Below are positions 6,670 to 12,481 of a stretch of 12,481 bases of DNA, in pieces (the stretch's first letter is position 1; each line of letters begins with the position of its first letter). The notes under the pieces were generated by a model, which saw only the letters and a program-made list of their open reading frames with translations, had not been told where the DNA came from and searched no databases. The stretch covers positions 1 to 12,481 of the forward strand of contig VSNK01000171.1 in the NCBI GenBank assembly GCA_009774255.1, given 5' to 3'. Origin of the DNA: Faecalicatena sp. Its GTDB lineage: Bacteria; Bacillota; Clostridia; Lachnospirales; Lachnospiraceae. The position numbers and the translations under genes are program-made.

Positions 6670-7410
6670 TTATTTACTTTTTCGTTTCAGGCTGATCTCA
6701 TAGAGATCGGCACCCATATACATCTTGTGGGATAGGACGGGGGTGTCATATTCGGTATATAATTCTTCCTCCAGGATCAAGAGCGGGTCGCCCTCCGGGA
6801 TGGCAAGAATATCCGCCAGCCGTTCCCTTGCATGGACGATGCGCAGCCGGGTATCACTGTACAGGTTGCCGGAGGACAAAAGCTTCTTATAAAACGCGTA
6901 TACGCTGTCCATATCCTCCAAATCCACATTGCCCTTGTCCAGAAACTCGTGGGGCATGTACACCATGGCAAACCCGACAGGGGAATCCTGGTGGAAATAA
7001 GTGATGTCTATGACGGCAACGATACTGGAAGGCCGAAGCTTTAAGATCTCCTGATGCTTCTGGGTCGGCGGCTGGAATCCGATCGTGGTCACGACCCTGT
7101 CTATGGGCTGGACGCAGAAGTCTACGATGGGGTTGCCGACCTTTTCCAGTCCGTTTCTCTCCATATCCTGATTGGAAAGGACGATATTGCCCTTTCCCTG
7201 GTGGTTGCCGATCAGCCCGTCTTCCTGGAGAAGGAGCATAGCCTGACGTAAGGTCCCCCTGCTTACCTGAAACTGCTCTGCCAATATGTTCTCGCCAGGC
7301 AGCTTGTCACCGGGCTTGTACTTTCCATCTTTGAGCCATTGGCAGATGGTCTCATATACGGTTACATACAGAGGAATCTTTACATTTTTTTCTTGAATTA
7401 CATTTTGCAT
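6670..7410 (-). CDS. GntR family (HutC/UTRA) transcriptional regulator, probable local repressor
   Basis: 246 aa, normal for the HutC subfamily. N-terminal winged helix-turn-helix about 12-78: PLYVTVYETICQWLKDG, then KPGDKLPGENILAEQFQVS, recognition helix SRGTLRQAM (50-58) and wing GLIGNHQGKGNIV. The C-terminal UTRA ligand domain (about 95-240) includes RIVHARERLADIL and a final VLSHKMYMGADLYEI strand pair. Members usually repress and let go when a pathway metabolite binds; here a nucleoside, base or pentose phosphate would fit, but that is inference. The gene sits inside the transporter/salvage operon, 47 bp after the second permease, so it should be under its own control. Probable operators are at 12095-12109 and, weaker, 7434-7448. 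The AAGGAG at 7423-7428 is 12 nt from the ATG, longer than usual, which may keep regulator output low; no better in-frame start is visible. Confidence 0.9.
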   Translation of the reverse strand: MQNVIQEKNVKIPLYVTVYETICQWLKDGKYKPGDKLPGENILAEQFQVSRGTLRQAMLLLQEDGLIGNHQGKGNIVLSNQDMERNGLEKVGNPIVDFCVQPIDRVVTTIGFQPPTQKHQEILKLRPSSIVAVIDITYFHQDSPVGFAMVYMPHEFLDKGNVDLEDMDSVYAFYKKLLSSGNLYSDTRLRIVHARERLADILAIPEGDPLLILEEELYTEYDTPVLSHKMYMGADLYEISLKRKSK

Positions 7411-7433
7411 AACAGGTCTATACTCCTTCCATA

Positions 7434-7448
7434 ACTTGTATTACTTCT
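7434..7448. promoter_or_regulatory. Possible secondary GntR operator upstream of the regulator gene
   Basis: ACTTGTATTACTTCT matches the palindrome ACTTGTATAACAAGT at 12095-12109 at 11 of 15 positions. One half site (ACTTGTAT) is intact and the other is degraded. It lies in the 47-bp spacer just ahead of the GntR gene's ribosome binding site, a fitting place for autoregulation. Confidence 0.35.
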
Positions 7449-7457
7449 AGTATAAAC

Positions 7458-8363
7458 CTAATCGACCAATTTGCCAAGTGCTTCCGGCCCTTTTACTTTT
7501 TTCCCTACAAACAAAAGGATTAAAAGTGTAATGATATAGGGCAGCATCTGCACGATCTGGGACGGGATCGCCAGATCGGTAAGGTAGAATCTGGCCGCCT
7601 GGGCAACCGCGAATACCATGCCGGCCCCCAGGGAGCCGAGAGGCTGCCAGCCGCCGAAAATATTTGCCGCAAGTCCCATAAAGCCGCGGCCGGCGGTCAT
7701 ATCGGTGACAAAGAGGTTGTTCTGGGACAGGGACAGATAAGAGCCTGCCAGCCCGGCGATGGCTCCTGCCGCCATCATGGCGATATAGCGATAGCGGTTG
7801 ACCGGTACGCCTGCCGTCTGGACCGCGTGGGGCTGGTCGCCGATGGCACGGTAGCGCAGTCCGTATTTTGTTTTATAAAAGATCACCCACACGGCGGCCA
7901 CGACCACCAGCATGGCATACAGGTACGGGGACTGTTCTTTGAACAGAGCGCCCAGTATGGGGATATCGCAGAGGAAGGGCACGGTGATGCTGGAAATCGC
8001 ATGGACCGGGTCCGACATTCCCTCGGTGTGCCAGATGGCTTTGAGCAGCACCGCCGTAATCCCACTGGCGAAGAGGTTTACCCCGACGCCCACGACGGAC
8101 TGGTGTGCTTTCCATTTGAGGCAGAACAGGGCATAAAGCCATCCGAACAGAGCGCCGGCGAGAATGGATATGAGCACCCCGGCAAATGCGGATCCGGTCA
8201 GGAAGGAGCCCGCCACTCCGGCAAATGCGCCCAGAAGCATCATGCCCTCCACGCCCAGTAGAATGATTCCGCCGCGTTCCGCGATGGTTCCGCAAAGTGC
8301 GCCTAAGACCAGCGGGACGGACAGTTGAAGCATCAGTGCCAAAAAGTTATTTATACCTGCCAT
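7458..8363 (-). CDS. Nucleoside ABC transporter permease 2 (NupQ/YufQ-like, BPD_transp_2)
   Basis: 301 aa, close to the usual 300-320. An integral membrane protein with about 8-10 hydrophobic helices, paired with the neighbouring permease to form the channel. Family marks: LLGVEGMMLLGAF (35-47), VGVGVNLFASG (91-101) and the cytoplasmic loop RAIGDQPHAVQTAGV (172-186), the EAA-like region that docks on the ATPase. GRGFMGLAANIFGGWQPLG (225-243) is typical of the second permease of BMP-linked systems. The start lies 4 bp after the stop of permease 1, with a GAGAGG ribosome site overlapping the end of that gene, so translation is probably coupled. Substrate is inferred from the BMP protein, deoD and deoB. 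Confidence 0.92.
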   Translation of the reverse strand: MAGINNFLALMLQLSVPLVLGALCGTIAERGGIILLGVEGMMLLGAFAGVAGSFLTGSAFAGVLISILAGALFGWLYALFCLKWKAHQSVVGVGVNLFASGITAVLLKAIWHTEGMSDPVHAISSITVPFLCDIPILGALFKEQSPYLYAMLVVVAAVWVIFYKTKYGLRYRAIGDQPHAVQTAGVPVNRYRYIAMMAAGAIAGLAGSYLSLSQNNLFVTDMTAGRGFMGLAANIFGGWQPLGSLGAGMVFAVAQAARFYLTDLAIPSQIVQMLPYIITLLILLFVGKKVKGPEALGKLVD

Positions 8364-8367
8364 AAGA

Positions 8368-9399
8368 TTACCCTCTCTTTCTGTTATTATGCCATTTGAT
8401 CAGTTCCGGAGCTGCCACAAGAAGGATGACCAGGCTCTGGACCACAGTGACCATGTTGGTGGATACATTTGTTACACGGCTCATACGCAGCGCGCCCATA
8501 TCCATGATTCCGAACAGCAGCGCGGTCAGCAGAACTCCTGCCGGATGGTTCCTGCCAAGGATCGCTACCGCAATTCCTGTAAAACCGAAGGATGGGGAGA
8601 AGCCTTCGATGAAGCGATGGTATTTGCCGAATACCTCTGTGACTCCTCCCAGAGCCGCCAGGCCGCCGCTCAATACCATGGACATGATCATGAACAGCGA
8701 GACTCTGATGCCTGCCGTCCCCGCCGCGGAAGGGTTGGCTCCTACGGCCCGGAGCTGGAAGCCCAGGGAGGTCTTCCAGAGGAAGATATAGAGGGCCGCC
8801 GCTACAATGAGGAGCAGGAACAGGGAGTTGGTAAGCTGTGTCTGGGGGACGAGCCGCCCAAACCATACTCCTTCCGGTATGACATGGGTCTGTGCGGTGG
8901 AGCCCTGCGCTTTCACGGGGCCGTTGACCAGCCAGGAGGTAAATAGGGTGCAGATGTAATTCAGCATAATCGCTACGATCACTTCGCTGGTATTGAGCTT
9001 TGCCTTGAAGATTCCCGGAATGCAGCCGACGGCCATGCCTGCCAGGACTCCCATCAGAACGCTGACCGTCATCAGGATGGGACCGGGCAGGAAGGAAAGG
9101 CTCAGGGATGTGAGGACCGCAGCCATGGCCCCGGCATGGAGCTGGCCTTCCGCGCCGATATTGAGCATGCCGCAGCGGGAGCCCAATGCCACTGCCAGTC
9201 CGGTGAAGGCCAGAGGGATACTCTTGCTGATGGTGTTGGCGATGGATTTTGGACTGCCGAGGGCTCCTTTTAACAGGGCGCCGTATGCTTCTATGGGGGA
9301 TTCTCCTGACAGCAGGATGAACAGCGCGCCGATGAGAAGAGCGATTCCAATTGCTGCCAGAGATTTACCTAATTCACTGATATTTTTTGTCTTTTTCAT
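8368..9399 (-). CDS. Nucleoside ABC transporter permease 1 (NupP/YufP-like, BPD_transp_2)
   Basis: 343 aa. A multi-helix inner-membrane subunit, first helix about 13-31. Seen: the family motif MLNIGAEGQLHAGAM (78-92), LNTSEVIVAIMLNYI (135-149), a variable outer segment about 160-190, and the ATPase-docking loop RAVGANPSAAGTAGI (217-231), which resembles the loop in permease 2. AGGAGG lies 9 nt before the ATG. The ATG overlaps the stop of the ATPase gene by 4 nt (ATGA), a standard sign of coupled translation and fixed subunit ratio. Family members move nucleosides, or in a few cases related solutes; the downstream phosphorylase and mutase favour nucleosides. Confidence 0.93.
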   Translation of the reverse strand: MKKTKNISELGKSLAAIGIALLIGALFILLSGESPIEAYGALLKGALGSPKSIANTISKSIPLAFTGLAVALGSRCGMLNIGAEGQLHAGAMAAVLTSLSLSFLPGPILMTVSVLMGVLAGMAVGCIPGIFKAKLNTSEVIVAIMLNYICTLFTSWLVNGPVKAQGSTAQTHVIPEGVWFGRLVPQTQLTNSLFLLLIVAAALYIFLWKTSLGFQLRAVGANPSAAGTAGIRVSLFMIMSMVLSGGLAALGGVTEVFGKYHRFIEGFSPSFGFTGIAVAILGRNHPAGVLLTALLFGIMDMGALRMSRVTNVSTNMVTVVQSLVILLVAAPELIKWHNNRKRG

Positions 9400-10901
9400 T
9401 TGTTCGTACCTCCTGCTCTTTTTCCGGTCATGAACAGTCCAATCTCTTCCTTGGAATATGTACCGTTTTCAAACTGGGCGCTGACTTCCCCTTCATACAG
9501 CACGGCGATCCGGTCGCTTAAGTTCATGACCTCGGACAGCTCCGCGGAGATAAGTAGGATGGCCTTGCCCTGTGCTTTCAACTCTAACAGTGTCTTATGT
9601 ACTTTTTCAATGGCGCCGATATCCAGCCCGCGGACAGGCTGGGCTACCAGCATGAACCCCGGATCGTGGCTGGTTTCCCTTCCGAAAATAACTTTCTGCT
9701 GGTTGCCGCCGGACAGCTGCCCGATCTGCTGATCCAGCCCGGCGAGTTTGGTTTCAAATAAATCTACCTGTTTCTGCGCGTCCTCTTTGAGGGACTCAAA
9801 TCGGATGAAACCGTTCTTGCAGTATTCCGGGTTATCCTGATAGCCAAGAAGGAAATTTTCCGCAATGGAAAATGTAGGAACCATGGCATTGCGGTGGCGG
9901 TCGGAAGGAATGTATCCGAGCCCCAGCTTTTTGCGCTCCTTTACGGACAATTTCTCAATGGGAGTCCCGTGGATGAGGATGGTTCCCTCCCTGACCTTCT
10001 GGTTGCCCGCGATCATGGCCTCCAATTCCTGCTGTCCGTTGCCGTCCACTCCGGCGATACCTAGTATTTCCCCGGCATGGACGCTGAAGCTCACGGTGCC
10101 TTCCGCTTTATCCTGGAGGCGCACATTTTTCAGTTCGAGAACGGTTTCACCGACAGAGGAACCCTTCTTTGCGACGACGGTCTCCACCGAGCGGCCTACC
10201 ATCTGGGTGGCAAGTTCCTTCTCATTGGTGTCGGAGGTATTGCAGCAGAAAGATACTTTTCCTTTGCGGATTACGGTGATGCGGTCGGATAGGGCCATGG
10301 TTTCATTCAACTTGTGTGTGATAAATACAATGGTCTTTCCATCTTTCTTTAACTGCCGCAGGATCTTGAACAATTCATCCACCTCCTGCGGGGTCAGCAC
10401 GGCGGTAGGCTCGTCGAGAATGATGATGTCAGCCCCGCGGTACAGTGTTTTGAGGATTTCCACTCTTTGGCGCATGCCCACGGAGAGGTTCGCCACTTTT
10501 TCATGGAGGTCGATGCGGAATCCAAAACGCTCGATCAGCTCCGAGACTTTTTCTTCACTTTTTTTCTGATCCAGGAACAACCCGCCCTGCTCCTTTCCTA
10601 TAATAATATTTTCCAGCACAGTGAGCTGATTGACCAGCATGAAATGCTGGTGTACCATTCCGATGCCCAGTGCATAGGCGTCGTTGGGATTGGAGATGGC
10701 GGCTTTCTTCTCATGGATGTAGATTTCCCCCTCGTCCGGGTGGTACAATCCGAAAAGAATGTTCATCAGCGTACTTTTACCGGTTCCGTTCTCGCCCAGC
10801 AGGCAGTGGATCTCCTGCTGCCGCACGGTAAAATCGATTCCGTCGTTTGCGCGCACGGGGCCAAAGCATTTTACAATCCCCTGCATTTTAATAGCGTCCA
10901 T
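9396..10901 (-). CDS. Nucleoside ABC transporter ATP-binding protein, two fused ABC domains (NupO/YufO-like)
   Basis: 501 aa, the standard size for fused two-domain ATPases of the ribose/nucleoside group. Domain 1 (about 4-240): Walker A GENGTGKST (36-44; most relatives have Ala where Thr40 is), Q-loop in VHQHFMLV, signature LSVGMRQRVEI (139-149), Walker B IIILDEPTAVLTP (159-171) with Glu164, H-loop His196. Domain 2 (about 253-495): the Walker A position reads GVDGNGQQEL (284-293) without Lys-Ser/Thr, signature LSGGNQQKVIFGRE (396-409), and Walker B ends in LVAQPVRGLDIGAIE, with Gln421 in place of the catalytic Glu. These degenerate features are normal for the second domain in this family, so one site is probably catalytic. 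AAAGGAG lies 6 nt before the ATG. A 124-bp spacer separates it from the binding-protein gene, and it overlaps permease 1 by 4 nt. Confidence 0.95.
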   Translation of the reverse strand: MDAIKMQGIVKCFGPVRANDGIDFTVRQQEIHCLLGENGTGKSTLMNILFGLYHPDEGEIYIHEKKAAISNPNDAYALGIGMVHQHFMLVNQLTVLENIIIGKEQGGLFLDQKKSEEKVSELIERFGFRIDLHEKVANLSVGMRQRVEILKTLYRGADIIILDEPTAVLTPQEVDELFKILRQLKKDGKTIVFITHKLNETMALSDRITVIRKGKVSFCCNTSDTNEKELATQMVGRSVETVVAKKGSSVGETVLELKNVRLQDKAEGTVSFSVHAGEILGIAGVDGNGQQELEAMIAGNQKVREGTILIHGTPIEKLSVKERKKLGLGYIPSDRHRNAMVPTFSIAENFLLGYQDNPEYCKNGFIRFESLKEDAQKQVDLFETKLAGLDQQIGQLSGGNQQKVIFGRETSHDPGFMLVAQPVRGLDIGAIEKVHKTLLELKAQGKAILLISAELSEVMNLSDRIAVLYEGEVSAQFENGTYSKEEIGLFMTGKRAGGTNK

Positions 10902-10938
10902 AGTTTTCTCCTTTCATTTACGTTTTTGTAGGGATAAT

Positions 10939-11001
10939 ACAGGAAATGCACTATCCTGTCCTGAACAGTTTCCAGACGTCAAAAGGTTATGCGTTTTTGA
11001 C
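10939..11001 (-). promoter_or_regulatory. Spacer hairpins and conserved 27-29 nt motif (copy B) between binding protein and ATPase genes
   Basis: The 124-bp gap (10902-11025) holds a perfect 7-bp inverted repeat, GTCAAAA (10978-10984) with TTTTGAC (10995-11001), loop 10 nt, and a 6-bp one, ACAGGA (10939-10944) with TCCTGT (10954-10959). Bases 10945-10973 are the partner of the motif at 6642-6668. Hairpins after the first gene of binding-protein ABC operons commonly protect the 5' mRNA segment and raise binding-protein yield; that role is plausible here. Neither hairpin has a good U-run in the transcript. Confidence 0.45.
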
Positions 11002-11025
11002 TTTGCAGCGCGGGAAACCGCAGAT

Positions 11026-12057
11026 TTACAGCTCATTTGGGACTTCAATCTCACCGGATATGATTTCTTCCCGGATCTCGTCCAGTTCTTGAAGAACGTG
11101 GTCAGGAACTTTGATATTGCTGCCCTCTACCGTAAAATCGACTCCGCTATCGCTCAATCCCAGAAGCTGGTTCTCTCCGGTGTAGGTGCCGTCCACGACG
11201 CTGGCGATGGCGTGGTAGGCGCAGGTATCCAGCTTTTTGAGCATGCTTGCCATGATATAGTCCGGGGCGATGGAATTCTGGTTCAGGTTTACACCGATAC
11301 TGACAAACCCTTTTTCCTCCGCGGCCTGGAACAGGCCCATACCTGAAGCGCCGGAAGCGTGGAAGATCACGTCCGCGCCTTTTTCACGGAAGGTATTGGC
11401 GATGGTCCGGGCAGTGGTGGGGTCGTTGAATCCGCCCACATAGTCTCTGAGAACTGTGATATCCGGGTCCACATAAGCGGCGCCTGCCTGGTAACCGGCT
11501 GCAAACTCGTTGATGAGGGGATTGTCCACTCCGCCAATGAACCCGACAGTGTCGCCATCAGACAGCTTGCTGTCGATCTGTTCCTGCTTCGCCAGGACGG
11601 CCAGGGCTCCTACCATGAAGCTCCCCTCCTGAGCCTTACAGGAGTATGAGGCCACATTGTCCAGCTCGGACGTGGCGTCCAGAAGCGCAAAACGCTGGTT
11701 CGTGTACACGGACGCGACATTGTTCAGCGCGTCCACCTGTTCGTCGCCCACGCAGATGATCAGATCATACTCCTCCGAGGACGCCATCTCATCCTGGATG
11801 ATCTCTTCGTCGGCCACGGACTTGGGCTCTACCTGGTCATAGGTGATGCCGAGTTCGTCTGCCGCGCGCCTGACACCCTCCAGGGCCAGGTCGTTGAAAG
11901 AATTTCCGCCCAGCCCGGCCTGCGTGAATACGATACCGATGTGGGCGCTGCCCTCTTCTGCGGTTTCCTCACTGTCCGAAGAGGTGCAGCCGGCGAGTGT
12001 GAAGACCATCCCGGCCGCCGTAAAAAGTGCTGCCAATTGTTTCCTTCGTTTCTTCAT
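11026..12057 (-). CDS. BMP family nucleoside-binding lipoprotein (NupN/PnrA-like)
   Basis: 343 aa. A surface-anchored binding protein that captures nucleosides for the downstream ABC importer. Seen: signal peptide with basic MKKRRK start, hydrophobic 8-20, lipobox LAGC (21-24, Cys24 lipidated). The mature protein has the BMP opening HIGIVFTQAGLGGNSFNDLALEG (quoted in parts: IGIVF at 40-44, GGNSFND at 50-56), EGSFMVGALAVLA (144-156), VGFIGGVDNPLI (171-182), FHASGASGMGLFQAA (232-246) and SIGVNLNQNS (253-262). The last normally reads GVDxDQ, where the Asp contacts ribose hydroxyls in PnrA; here both Asp are Asn. AAAGGAGGAG lies 7 nt before the ATG. First gene of the operon, with its promoter and palindromic operator at 12095-12146. 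It could bind a related ligand instead of a common nucleoside. Confidence 0.93.
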   Translation of the reverse strand: MKKRRKQLAALFTAAGMVFTLAGCTSSDSEETAEEGSAHIGIVFTQAGLGGNSFNDLALEGVRRAADELGITYDQVEPKSVADEEIIQDEMASSEEYDLIICVGDEQVDALNNVASVYTNQRFALLDATSELDNVASYSCKAQEGSFMVGALAVLAKQEQIDSKLSDGDTVGFIGGVDNPLINEFAAGYQAGAAYVDPDITVLRDYVGGFNDPTTARTIANTFREKGADVIFHASGASGMGLFQAAEEKGFVSIGVNLNQNSIAPDYIMASMLKKLDTCAYHAIASVVDGTYTGENQLLGLSDSGVDFTVEGSNIKVPDHVLQELDEIREEIISGEIEVPNEL

Positions 12058-12094
12058 GTCTGTTCTCCTCCTTTGATATTATACATTTTCTTTA

Positions 12095-12109
12095 ACTTGT
12101 ATAACAAGT
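12095..12109. promoter_or_regulatory. Palindromic operator, probable GntR site
   Basis: ACTTGT-ATA-ACAAGT is a perfect 6-bp inverted repeat with a 3-bp centre. It starts 8 bp downstream of the -10 box of the operon promoter, covering roughly +2 to +16, where a bound repressor would block initiation or escape. Short palindromes with a TA-rich centre are usual for HutC-type GntR regulators, and the only regulator gene in the operon is of that type. A degraded copy lies at 7434-7448. Confidence 0.6.
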
Positions 12110-12117
12110 ATGGTTAA

Positions 12118-12146
12118 TATATAACACAAGCTACAACATTTGTAAA
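12118..12146 (-). promoter_or_regulatory. Sigma-A type promoter of the nucleoside operon
   Basis: On the minus strand, -35 TTTACA (12146-12141, 5 of 6 to TTGACA), 17-bp spacer, -10 TATATA (12123-12118, 4 of 6); TATATT two bases further on scores 5 of 6 with a 19-bp spacer. The start would fall near 12111, giving a leader of about 54 nt, too short for a riboswitch. A perfect TTGACA at 12170-12165 lies upstream but has only a poor -10 partner. Confidence 0.55.
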
Positions 12147-12245
12147 GCGAAGAAGTAAAAGTAATGTCAACTTTGTGAAATAGTGCTAATTTTAGGGGTG
12201 GGTTTTTGTGCAAAAAAGAGAGAGGAGGAACGTACAAGGCATAAT

Positions 12246-12270
12246 AAAACCCCTCTGATTAAGAGGGGCT
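12246..12270 (-). terminator. Intrinsic terminator of an upstream transcript, possibly bidirectional
   Basis: CCCCTCT (12250-12256) and AGAGGGG (12262-12268) form a perfect 7-bp stem with a 5-nt loop. On the minus strand it is followed by TTTTATTAT, on the plus strand by CTTTAAC, so minus-strand termination is the stronger reading. It would stop a transcript entering from the right edge and insulate the operon promoter. Confidence 0.7.
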
Positions 12271-12405
12271 TTAACATAAACGATATGAATAATATTGACA
12301 TTTTCCTAAACATTTTTTATCTGTTATCTATCAAACAATACTTTTATAAAGGATTTTTCATCTTCAAGTAAAAAATAAAAATTCATTTAAATCTTCCCTT
12401 CATAT
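12271..12405. other. AT-rich spacer without a supported gene
   Basis: The noncoding stretch from the operon start to the right edge (12058-12481) holds promoter, operator, terminator and repeat copy E3, listed separately. This remaining part is strongly AT-rich with stop codons in all frames at short range. A TTGACA at 12295-12300 on the plus strand has only a poor -10 (TATCTG, 17 bp on) and no gene downstream in view. Confidence 0.5.
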
Positions 12406-12481
12406 GTTACAGTTCACGGCCTAACCGGCCGCAAACTGTAACGCATCCAGCCCATTGAAAAGTCGCCTTCGGCGAGGGGCT
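12406..12481 (-). repeat. Structured repeat element copy E3 (inverted, cut by window edge)
   Basis: It begins with the family end GTTACAGTTCAC (12406-12417) and, reverse-complemented, matches 4454-4530 of copy E2 at 72 of 77 positions. The 37-nt terminal hairpin (12406-12414 with 12434-12442; inner 12417-12421 with 12427-12431) is kept. The next stem starts at 12447-12453 and encloses CGCC-TTC-GGCG (12464-12474), whose loop differs from E2 (GTCA) while the stem is unchanged. The remaining half should lie just beyond the right edge. It is in opposite orientation to E0, E1 and E2. Confidence 0.7.

Noticed and set aside
9396..10901. Inactivated second ABC domain (missing Walker A Lys, Gln for catalytic Glu) as a mutation
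   Set aside because: These departures are the normal state of the C-terminal domain in fused nucleoside/ribose-type ATPases.
12078..12083. Perfect TATAAT on the minus strand with TTGTTA 18 bp upstream, overlapping the operator
   Set aside because: Transcription would start at the ribosome binding site itself, leaving almost no leader; the promoter at 12118-12146 is better placed.
12058..12180. Purine or 2'-deoxyguanosine riboswitch ahead of the BMP gene
   Set aside because: The predicted leader is only about 54 nt and has no three-stem fold or conserved purine-riboswitch core; the palindromic operator explains control better.
12208..12258. Possible 16-codon leader peptide starting at GTG after a G-rich stretch and stopping inside the terminator stem
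   Set aside because: No plus-strand gene follows that it could attenuate, and the plus-strand T-run after the hairpin is weak; probably chance.
12183..12371. Small plus-strand frame of 62 codons
   Set aside because: It runs through the terminator hairpin and AT-rich sequence, has no ribosome site at its ATG and no recognisable protein feature.

Overview
All nine protein genes lie on the minus strand. Lipoprotein signals with LAAC/LAGC lipoboxes, strong AAGGAG-type ribosome binding sites, moderate GC in genes with AT-rich spacers, and the gene families point to a low-to-moderate-GC Bacillota. A gut Clostridia/Lachnospiraceae-type genome is my best guess; this is inference, as there is no rRNA or other marker here.

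Nucleoside uptake and salvage operon (12481 down to about 4540). Reading leftward, an AT-rich spacer carries a terminator of whatever lies upstream, a promoter (12118-12146) and a 15-bp perfect palindrome just downstream of its -10 box (12095-12109). The genes follow: BMP-family nucleoside-binding lipoprotein, duplicated ABC ATPase, two BPD_transp_2-type permeases (a NupNOPQ/YufNOPQ-like importer), a GntR/UTRA regulator, purine nucleoside phosphorylase (deoD) and phosphopentomutase (deoB). A strong intrinsic terminator sits at 4543-4588. Together they would import nucleosides, split purine nucleosides with phosphate and turn (deoxy)ribose-1-P into the 5-phosphate. The GntR protein probably represses its own operon.

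Sensory pair (4299 down to 303). A large membrane hybrid histidine kinase with two receiver domains is followed after 55 bp by an orphan family-1 sugar-type solute-binding lipoprotein. No permease or ATPase for that binding protein is visible, so a sensing role is as likely as transport.

Repeat family. Three noncoding gaps (1-302, 4384-4530, 12406-12481) hold copies of an apparently mobile, highly structured, roughly 147-165 bp element. It has 12-bp terminal inverted repeats (consensus GTTACAGTTCAC) and several hairpins. The copy at 4384-4530 is flanked by a perfect 8-bp direct repeat, as left by transposition. Between copies the stems change but stay paired while short loop and linker motifs are kept, which suggests selection on folded RNA or single-stranded DNA. 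This is the most unusual content of the window. A second, smaller repeat (about 27 nt) occurs twice inside the nucleoside operon, each time 43-45 nt ahead of a start codon.
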